The notes below the pieces were generated by a model. That model was not told the origin of the DNA, did not search any database, and was given only the letters and a program-made list of their open reading frames with translations. Below, piece after piece: positions 59,144 to 64,000 of a DNA stretch of 64,000 nt. Source of the DNA: Pseudomonas sp. F(2018). GTDB lineage: Bacteria > Pseudomonadota > Gammaproteobacteria > Pseudomonadales > Pseudomonadaceae. The stretch spans positions 1,302,001-1,366,000 of the forward strand of contig NZ_SCOM01000001.1 in assembly GCF_005508865.1 (NCBI RefSeq), in the 5' to 3' direction. Both the position numbers and the translations under genes were made by a program. Every line of letters begins with the position of its first letter. The stretch's first letter is position 1.

Positions 59144-60532
59144 ATGTCAGTTCAATCCGGACCAACGTACAAGCGTTACGCAGCCAACGGCATCGCGACG
59201 GTCTACGCCATTCCCTTCCTGCTGATCGAAGCAGAAGACCTGCAGATCACGCTCGACGGCGTTCTGGTCACTTCCGGATTCACGCTGACCGGGGTAGGCA
59301 ATCCCAGCTGCGTCTGCACCTTCGACGTCGCCCCTCTGGGCGATCTGCTGTTCCAGCTGGTGATCCCGTTCGAGCGCCTGGACGACTACCAGGAGAACGG
59401 CGACTTCCTTGCCAGCACTGTCAACAACGACTTCGACAGGCTGTGGCAGGCGGCCAAAGAGCTTCGCCGAGACGACGGCCGGGCACTCGCCGTCGATCCG
59501 CTGGAGCCAGAGGGTATCCCGCCGCTGCCGGTAGCAGCGATCCGCTCAGAGAAGGTCCTTGCCTTCGATGCCCTTGGAGCCCCAATTCCATCCAACCTGA
59601 CCCTGGCTGAGCTGGAGGAGCAACCGGAGGTCGCAGCAGCGGCAGCGGCAGCTGCAGCCGCATCAGCCTTGGCTGCTTCTGGTAGTGCATCGGCAGCCGC
59701 AACGAGCGAGACGAACGCAGCAGCTGCAGCGCTGGCGGCGGCAAACACCTACGACGCGTTCGACGACCGCTACCTGGGCGCCAAGAACGCTGACCCCGCG
59801 CTCGACAACGATGGCAGTGCACTACTCACCGGCGCCATCTACTGGAACACCGTCAGCAACTTGTTCCGTGTCTGGAACGGTGCGAGCTGGCAGAACCAGA
59901 ACAGCGCCGACTACCTGAACGCCCTGCGTATCGACGTGGCCACTGCCGCCACGGTCAACCTGAACACCCTGGCTCCCGACACTCGCCACATCAACCTGAC
60001 CGGGGGGGTGACGATTACCGGCTTCACGATCGCCGCCGGCAAGACCTACTTCGTCCGCTTCAACGCGGCCACGACCCTGACCAACAACGCAAGCATCGTG
60101 ACTCAGAGCGGCGCCGACATCCTCGCCCAAGCAGGAGACACCTGCATCCTGCGGGCGACGGCGAGCAACGTGGTGGAGGTTTTGAGCTACGGCACCCCAC
60201 TGCGGCCATTCACTAAAGAGTACGTCAGCGCCGAGCAGACCATTACAGCCGGCGGGGTGGTAACCCTAGCGCACGGCCTAGGGGTGAAGCCCAAGCTTGT
60301 GAGGGCTTATCTCGTATGCAAGACCGCCGAGCACGGCTGGTCGGTGAACGACGAGGTCAATATCGAGGCTCTGGTGGCCTCGGCCTCAAGTTACAACTAC
60401 GGCTATGGCGCAAACACCACAAACATCCGAGCGGTCTGTGGTGGATCAGGCTGTGTCGTCCACAACGCGTCCGGCTCGTCGTCAACTGTGACTGCCGCCA
60501 ATTGGCGCCTGATCTTGAGGGCTTGGACATGA
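59144..60532 (+). CDS. tail fibre with T7 gp17-like N-terminus
   Basis: The 462-residue protein starts with the T7-type fibre attachment domain (YKRYAANGIATVYAIPFLLIEAEDLQITLDGVLVTSGFTLTG, about 8-150). A poly-Ala-rich coiled coil (about 165-205) and a beta-rich receptor part follow. The C-terminal 100 residues are rich in Gly, Ser and Asn (SYNYGYGANTTNIRAVCGGSGC). It determines host adsorption. It overlaps the next gene by ATGA. Confidence 0.88.
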   Translation: MSVQSGPTYKRYAANGIATVYAIPFLLIEAEDLQITLDGVLVTSGFTLTGVGNPSCVCTFDVAPLGDLLFQLVIPFERLDDYQENGDFLASTVNNDFDRLWQAAKELRRDDGRALAVDPLEPEGIPPLPVAAIRSEKVLAFDALGAPIPSNLTLAELEEQPEVAAAAAAAAAASALAASGSASAAATSETNAAAAALAAANTYDAFDDRYLGAKNADPALDNDGSALLTGAIYWNTVSNLFRVWNGASWQNQNSADYLNALRIDVATAATVNLNTLAPDTRHINLTGGVTITGFTIAAGKTYFVRFNAATTLTNNASIVTQSGADILAQAGDTCILRATASNVVEVLSYGTPLRPFTKEYVSAEQTITAGGVVTLAHGLGVKPKLVRAYLVCKTAEHGWSVNDEVNIEALVASASSYNYGYGANTTNIRAVCGGSGCVVHNASGSSSTVTAANWRLILRAWT

Positions 60533-60933
60533 AGCACTTCGTTAATGAAGGCGGCTCGTATCTTGGTGCATGGGACCAGGAGTCGCTCCTAAGCGCAGCG
60601 GCGCCGCCGCCTGGCTCCGTCGAGGTGCCCGTTGCACCTGCCGATGCTCGTCAAGTTTGGTTATTCCCGGGCTGGTCTGCAGTGCCGCCAACCATTCCCA
60701 ACGCAGTCAGCCGGCGCCAAGCCCGTCTAGCCCTGCTGCACGCCGGAAAACTCGCTGCCGTCGAGTCCGCTATTGCAGCCATCGCCGATCCGGTCCAACA
60801 GATGGCCGCCCAGATCGAGTACGAGAACGCGACTTGGGAGCGCGCCAACCCCTGGGTTGATCAGCTCGGCCAGGCCGTTGGCCTCTCGACGGCCGACATC
60901 GACCAGCTCTTTATCACCGCCGCGACTCTATAA
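60529..60933 (+). CDS. probable tail-fibre assembly protein
   Basis: The 134-residue protein follows the fibre gene. Its C-terminal part (SRRQARLALLHAGKLAAVESAIAAIADPVQQMAAQIEYENATWERANPWVDQLGQAVGLSTADIDQLF) is the pattern found in many phage tail-fibre chaperones or accessory proteins. The N-terminus (YLGAWDQESLLSAAAPPPGS) fits as well. Translation is coupled to the fibre gene. Confidence 0.75.
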   Translation: MKHFVNEGGSYLGAWDQESLLSAAAPPPGSVEVPVAPADARQVWLFPGWSAVPPTIPNAVSRRQARLALLHAGKLAAVESAIAAIADPVQQMAAQIEYENATWERANPWVDQLGQAVGLSTADIDQLFITAATL

Positions 60934-60944
60934 GGACCCATTCC

Positions 60945-61259
60945 GTGCACGCATCAGAAGCCAGCCGTAACCAGGGCGACCGCATAGGCGCGTTGGAGCA
61001 AGACATGAAAGTCGTTAAGCATCGGCTTGACCAGTGGGACCGCCGGCATGAGCACTCGCCAGAACGCCTGACCAAGCTTGAACAGCAGTTTGAGAACCAG
61101 GCCGACAAACTTGATCACCTGGAAGAGGGCATCAGCAAGATCAACGCCGCGGTTGAGAATATGGGCGCGAAGATCACCTGGGGGCTCGGCGCTGCTGCCA
61201 CCATCATGGTGATGTTCGACAAGTTCTGGCCGCTGCTTATGAAGGGGCTCGGATCATGA
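60945..61259 (+). CDS. coiled-coil protein with C-terminal membrane anchor (holin accessory candidate)
   Basis: The 104-residue protein begins at GTG and has a long coiled coil (about 15-75, RHEHSPERLTKLEQQFENQADKLDHLEEGI) and one C-terminal membrane segment (about 78-95). XhlA-type proteins share this layout and help holins. It is first in the lysis cassette and overlaps the next gene by ATGA. Similar architecture, but not clearly similar sequence, to the lysogenic gene at 35507. Confidence 0.72.
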   Translation: MHASEASRNQGDRIGALEQDMKVVKHRLDQWDRRHEHSPERLTKLEQQFENQADKLDHLEEGISKINAAVENMGAKITWGLGAAATIMVMFDKFWPLLMKGLGS

Positions 61260-61486
61260 GGCCTGTACCGCACTGGCGTAACTGGTGGAAGCGTTACAGC
61301 ACCTGGCTGGCGCTGGCCATTCCCCTGCTCGGCATCCTGCGCGAGGCGCTTCCAGAACTGAAGGATGTGATATCGATCGAGTCCTATAAGGTGATTTCTA
61401 GCGCGCTGGGCTTTGCCATCGTCGTAGCCACCCAAATAAAGCAGCGTGCCGTCTCCGGTGACGATCCGGGCAAGGGGGGGCACTGA
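61256..61486 (+). CDS. holin-like protein
   Basis: The 76-residue protein has hydrophobic stretches (WLALAIPLLGILREALPEL, then YKVISSALGFAIVVATQI) and a charged C-terminus, which fits a small class II-like holin. Next to the endolysin gene (one-base overlap). It would form lesions for endolysin release. Confidence 0.75.
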   Translation: MRPVPHWRNWWKRYSTWLALAIPLLGILREALPELKDVISIESYKVISSALGFAIVVATQIKQRAVSGDDPGKGGH

Positions 61487-61959
61487 TGCTCTTGTCCGAG
61501 ATCCTGCAGCAGGCCGTCGAGCCTGCTTATCAGCTCCTGCCGGCCAAGATGGAAAGCCAGGGCGCCACGGTGCTGCTGCTCGCCATTGGCCTGCAGGAAA
61601 GCCGGTTCACCCATCGCAGGCAGATCGGCGGCCCTGCTCGCGGCTTCTGGCAGTTCGAGCGAGCTGGCGGCGTTGCTGGCGTGCTGCGGCATCCATCGAC
61701 CCGCCTGCAGGCTGTGACTGTCTGCGATGAGCGCGATGTGCCGGTAGTGGCCGAGCAGGTCTATCAGCGCCTGGAGTTCGACGACGTGCTGGCCGCGGCC
61801 TTCGCCCGCCTGCTGCTGTTTACCGATCCGGCGCCGCTGCCCAAGGTTGGGGAGTGCGGCAAGGCCTGGGACTACTACCTGCGCACCTGGCGGCCGGGAA
61901 GGCCTCACCGCAAGACCTGGGACACGCTCTATGCGCAGGCACTTGAGGCGTTGGTATGA
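61486..61959 (+). CDS. endolysin (lysozyme-like muramidase)
   Basis: The 157-residue protein has a lysozyme-superfamily active-site segment GLQESRFTHRRQIGGPARGFWQFE with the catalytic Glu near residue 38. It has no signal peptide, so it needs the holin. The C-terminal CGKAWDYYLRTWRPGRPHRKTWDTLYAQAL is typical of related phage enzymes. No Rz/Rz1 spanin pair was found nearby. Confidence 0.82.
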   Translation: MLLSEILQQAVEPAYQLLPAKMESQGATVLLLAIGLQESRFTHRRQIGGPARGFWQFERAGGVAGVLRHPSTRLQAVTVCDERDVPVVAEQVYQRLEFDDVLAAAFARLLLFTDPAPLPKVGECGKAWDYYLRTWRPGRPHRKTWDTLYAQALEALV

Positions 61960-62417
61960 ACGCCTTCCCGTACTTCGACGGCCCGCTCGACACCCGGTAT
62001 GACCGGAAAGCCAGCGTCGCACTGGGCAAGGACCACTGGCGCAACCTGGGCCGGTTCCGGCTGATGCTCAGCGAGCGGCAGTGGGCGGACGTACCGGCCG
62101 GCATTCTGTCTGACGGTGGAACCATCCCGCGTCTGGTGCAGAACGTCGTCTCGCCCTGGGGCAAGCTGGGCCAGGCCTACGTCATGCACGACCAGCTGTG
62201 TGAATACCTGTCGCTGACCGTCGATGGCCGGCCCGTGCCGATCACCAGGGCCCGGTGCGACGAGCTGCTGTATGTGGCCATGCAGGTGCTGGGGGCTACG
62301 CCGCTTGAGCTGACCAAGGTGCGCGCCGCGGTTGACCTTTACCGGAAGGCGGCCGGGGTGACCAAGCCGAGCAACACGGCGCTGAAGCGGTCGCTGGAGG
62401 CTAGCTGGCGAGGGTGA
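61956..62417 (+). CDS. DUF1353 family phage protein
   Basis: The 153-residue protein matches DUF1353: VPAGILSDGGTIPRLVQNVVSPWGKLGQAYVMHDQLCEYL with the conserved SDG and HD positions, common at the end of phage lysis regions. Its function is unknown; a metal-dependent hydrolase fold has been suggested for such HD-containing proteins, which I cannot confirm. It is the last phage gene and starts at an ATGA overlap. Confidence 0.85.
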   Translation: MNAFPYFDGPLDTRYDRKASVALGKDHWRNLGRFRLMLSERQWADVPAGILSDGGTIPRLVQNVVSPWGKLGQAYVMHDQLCEYLSLTVDGRPVPITRARCDELLYVAMQVLGATPLELTKVRAAVDLYRKAAGVTKPSNTALKRSLEASWRG

Positions 62418-62418
62418 C

Positions 62419-62438
62419 TGGTACGGATTTGGTACATG
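62419..62438. promoter_or_regulatory. candidate right arm-type integrase sites
   Basis: TGGTAC occurs at 62419-62424 and 62430-62435. GATTTGGTACATG (62426-62438) is the exact reverse complement of 25847-25859 at the left end. It lies 62 nt inside attR, just after the last phage gene. Confidence 0.6.
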
Positions 62439-62499
62439 GCCTGCCGGGGTAACCCTGCGGGCCTTGTCGTTTCTGGCGGGGCTAGATGATTATTTCCGA

Positions 62500-62531
62500 T
62501 CCATCATCGGGGCCACGGAGAAGCGGCGGGA
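62500..62531. repeat. attR core (32-bp direct repeat)
   Basis: Identical to attL (25681-25712). The sequence on its right continues into the original 5' end of dusA, proving the orientation of integration. Confidence 0.95.
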
Positions 62532-62561
62532 GGGTGCTGGGCGTTGCGGGGAGGTCGACAT
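62500..62561 (-). pseudogene. dusA: stranded original 5' end of dusA
   Basis: On the minus strand an ATG at 62559-62561 reads MSTSPQRPAPSRRFSVAPMM and runs straight into the att core and then phage DNA. It restores the natural DusA N-terminus that was displaced when the phage entered. The native dusA promoter region should lie to its right (about 62562-62650; a TAGAAT hexamer occurs on the minus strand there). Confidence 0.85.
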
Positions 62562-62674
62562 GGGGCGCTGCGTGAATGTGGAAACGGCCGGCATTCTACC
62601 GCAGTTGGCGACAGTCGATCCGGGCGGCTGCTATCCTGAGTTCAGGGTTTCGGTTCGATAGGGAGATGACACTC

Positions 62675-62980
62675 ATGCAAAGCAAATATTGGCTGGCGGC
62701 GCTGGCCCTCGGTTTCAGTCTGCAGGCGGCCGCCACCAGTTTCGTGGTGACCACCGACGGTATCGTCAACTCAGTGGAAGGGACCAGCGACGTCACCTCA
62801 TCCTCGTTCGGTGACGACAAGGTAGTGCGCGAGGCCAAGGACGATGCGGCGAGCTTCGTCGCCAGCCAGGGCGACATTCGTGGCGCTCACCTGGAGGCGG
62901 CCTTCCAGCACATTCGCGGCAAGCTGCCAGAGCTGCAGGTGAACGACATGCAGCTGGCCCAGGCCATCCTCGCCTTGTGA
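62675..62980 (+). CDS. DUF2388 family small exported protein
   Basis: The 101-residue protein has a signal peptide (MQSKYWLAALALGFSLQAAA) and the DUF2388 pattern (SFVVTTDGIVNSVEGTSDVTSSSFGDDKVVREAKDDAASFVASQGDIRGAHLEAAFQHIR). This is a periplasmic Pseudomonas family of unknown function. GGGAG lies 9 nt before the ATG at 62675. In the unlysogenised genome it would be divergent from dusA. Confidence 0.85.
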   Translation: MQSKYWLAALALGFSLQAAATSFVVTTDGIVNSVEGTSDVTSSSFGDDKVVREAKDDAASFVASQGDIRGAHLEAAFQHIRGKLPELQVNDMQLAQAILAL

Positions 62981-62994
62981 GTTGATAGCGGAAT

Positions 62995-63023
62995 AAAAAA
63001 CGGCGCCCTGGGGCGCCGTTTTC
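62995..63023. terminator. bidirectional terminator between DUF2388 and the oxidoreductase gene
   Basis: CGGCGCCC/GGGCGCCG with a 2-nt loop is flanked by A6 and T4 between convergent genes. Confidence 0.88.
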
Positions 63024-63036
63024 GTTTGTGGCGAGG

Positions 63037-64000
63037 TTACACGCCCAGTTTGTCGCGCAGGCTGTAGTACCAGGCGCCCAGAGCGCTGAACGGCACCTGG
63101 AACAGACGGCCACCGGGGAACGGGTAGTGCGGCAGACTGGCGAAGGCGTCGAAGCGTTCGGCCTGGCCGCGCAGGGTTTCCGCCAGCAGCTTGCCGGCCA
63201 GGTGGGTGTAGGTCACGCCATGGCCGCTGCAGCCCTGGGAGTAGTAGATGTTGTCGCCGAGGCGGCCGACCTGCGGCAGGCGCGACAGGGTCAGCAGGAA
63301 GTTGCCGGTCCAGGCGAAGTCGATCTTCACGTCCTTCAGCTGCGGGAAGGTCTTGAGCATCTTCGGCCGGATGATCGCCTCGATGTTCGCCGGATCGCGG
63401 GCGCCGTAGACCACACCGCCACCGAAGATCAGGCGCTTGTCCGCGGTCAGGCGGTAGTAGTCGAGCAGGTAGTTGCAGTCTTCGACGCAGTAGTCCTGCG
63501 GCAGCAGGCTCTTGGCCAGCGCGTCTGACAGCGGCTCGGTGGTGATCACCTGGGTGCCACAGGGCATGGACTTGCTGGCGAGCTCCGGCAGCAGGGTACC
63601 CAGGTAGGCATTGCCAGCGACCACCACGAACTTGGCTTTCACCCGGCCTTCCGGGGTGTGCACCACCGGGTTGGCGCCGCGCTCGACGCGGACCGCCGGG
63701 CTCTGCTCGTAAATGATGCCGCCCAGCGACTCCACGGCTGCCGCCTCGCCCAGGGCCAGGTTGAGCGGGTGGATGTGGCCGCCACTCATGTCGAGCATGC
63801 CGCCGACATAACTGTCGGTGTCCACCACCTCGCGGATGCGCTTCTCATCCAGTAGCTCCAGCTGGGTGTGGCCGTAGCGCTCCCACAGCTTCTTCTGCGA
63901 CTCCAGGTGCTTCATGTGCTTGGGGGTGTTGGCGGCGAACACGCCGCCATCCTTCAGGTCGCACTGGATGTCGTACTTGGCGATACGCTCGCGGATGATG
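63037..64000 (-). CDS. FAD-dependent oxidoreductase (OrdL/PuuB-like), partial at window end
   Basis: The visible 321 residues are the C-terminal part of a DAO-family flavoenzyme. A start inside the window would be wrong, because the frame is open to the edge (IIRERIAKYDIQCDLKDGGVF before the first Met). Segments DMSGGHIHPLNLALGEAAAVESLGG, VVVAGNAYLG and LSRLPQVGRLGDNIYYSQGCSGHGVTYTHLAGKLLAE fit gamma-glutamylputrescine oxidase-like enzymes of polyamine breakdown. The N-terminal FAD GxGxxG motif lies outside the window. Confidence 0.85.
   Translation of the reverse strand, partial: IIRERIAKYDIQCDLKDGGVFAANTPKHMKHLESQKKLWERYGHTQLELLDEKRIREVVDTDSYVGGMLDMSGGHIHPLNLALGEAAAVESLGGIIYEQSPAVRVERGANPVVHTPEGRVKAKFVVVAGNAYLGTLLPELASKSMPCGTQVITTEPLSDALAKSLLPQDYCVEDCNYLLDYYRLTADKRLIFGGGVVYGARDPANIEAIIRPKMLKTFPQLKDVKIDFAWTGNFLLTLSRLPQVGRLGDNIYYSQGCSGHGVTYTHLAGKLLAETLRGQAERFDAFASLPHYPFPGGRLFQVPFSALGAWYYSLRDKLGV

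Larger units (their letters stand above)
25681..62531. mobile_element. temperate short-tailed prophage integrated in dusA
   Basis: The element is about 36.8 kb, bounded by an exact 32-bp direct repeat. It carries a tyrosine integrase at one end and a lysis cassette at the other. All modules of a working phage are present: integration, recombination, repression (CI/Cro/CII), replication, portal, scaffold, capsid, tail tubes, internal virion proteins, terminase, tail fibre and lysis. I see no frameshift or stop in any of these genes, so it looks inducible. Early genes are lambda-like and structural genes T7-like. Confidence 0.95.

Noticed and set aside
25681..62531. CRISPR array, diversity-generating retroelement, toxin-antitoxin pair or transposase in the prophage
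   Set aside because: I looked for regularly spaced repeats, reverse-transcriptase motifs and transposase motifs and saw none; the iterons at 38353 are contiguous and not CRISPR-like.

Overview
The window is high-GC gammaproteobacterial chromosome, almost certainly Pseudomonas. Two host segments (1 to about 25,760 and about 62,530 to 64,000) flank a complete temperate prophage of about 36.8 kb. From memory, the host gene order (GST, tRNA-Glu/Gly, FadE-type acyl-CoA dehydrogenase, ABC pair, copRS, queF, degenerate HAD protein, thioesterase, mlaA, PilZ protein, RssB-type regulator, STAS protein, tal, dusA) matches a region of the P. aeruginosa chromosome. This supports the genus but does not fix the species.

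Host left part: a GST and a membrane-anchored coiled-coil protein (minus strand); a promoter and two tandem tRNA-Glu/tRNA-Gly pairs; a FadE-like dehydrogenase; a transglutaminase-like protein; an ABC-2 exporter; an RND pump without its own outer-membrane channel; and a Cys-rich lipoprotein. A copper island follows. CopS and CopR read left, and a cupredoxin, the multicopper oxidase CopA and the outer-membrane protein CopB read right, with a CopR-type box between them. Then come queF, DUF4404, a catalytically dead-looking HAD protein, a thioesterase, mlaA, a PilZ protein, an RssB-like response regulator/PP2C with its STAS partner, tal and dusA.

Prophage: it sits inside the 5' end of dusA. An exact 32-bp direct repeat (25681-25712 and 62500-62531) marks attL and attR. 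The phage supplies a new start for dusA, and the original start is stranded at the far end. The early half is lambda-like: integrase, a PrtN-type protein, small genes including an Rmf-like protein, an unknown gene behind a LexA box, a C5 methyltransferase and YqaJ/RecT recombination genes (all leftward except int and one small gene). A structured untranslated leader containing a terminator separates these from PL. A CI repressor operon carries four accessory genes in the position of lambda rexAB. OL and OR are clusters of a 14-bp palindrome. Cro, CII, an O-like replication protein with internal iterons, a P-like protein and RusA read right. The late half is a T7-like short-tail module: connector/portal, scaffold, capsid, tubular proteins A and B, two GNATs, internal virion proteins, terminase, T7-type tail fibre, lysis cassette and DUF1353.

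The most unusual signals are: (i) four same-strand copies of a 14-nt hairpin with a GNRA tetraloop, GTCGG-GAAA-CCGAC, at module boundaries of the late operon, most followed by a hairpin that buries the next gene's Shine-Dalgarno; (ii) a leader of about 0.7 kb for the leftward early operon, with a tRNA-like three-way junction and an intrinsic terminator that would need antitermination; (iii) a Tad2-like (DUF2829) anti-defence candidate fused to an extra N-terminal helical segment; (iv) a rex-position accessory operon; and (v) an SOS-controlled gene of unknown function. All calls come from reading the sequence; no database search was run.
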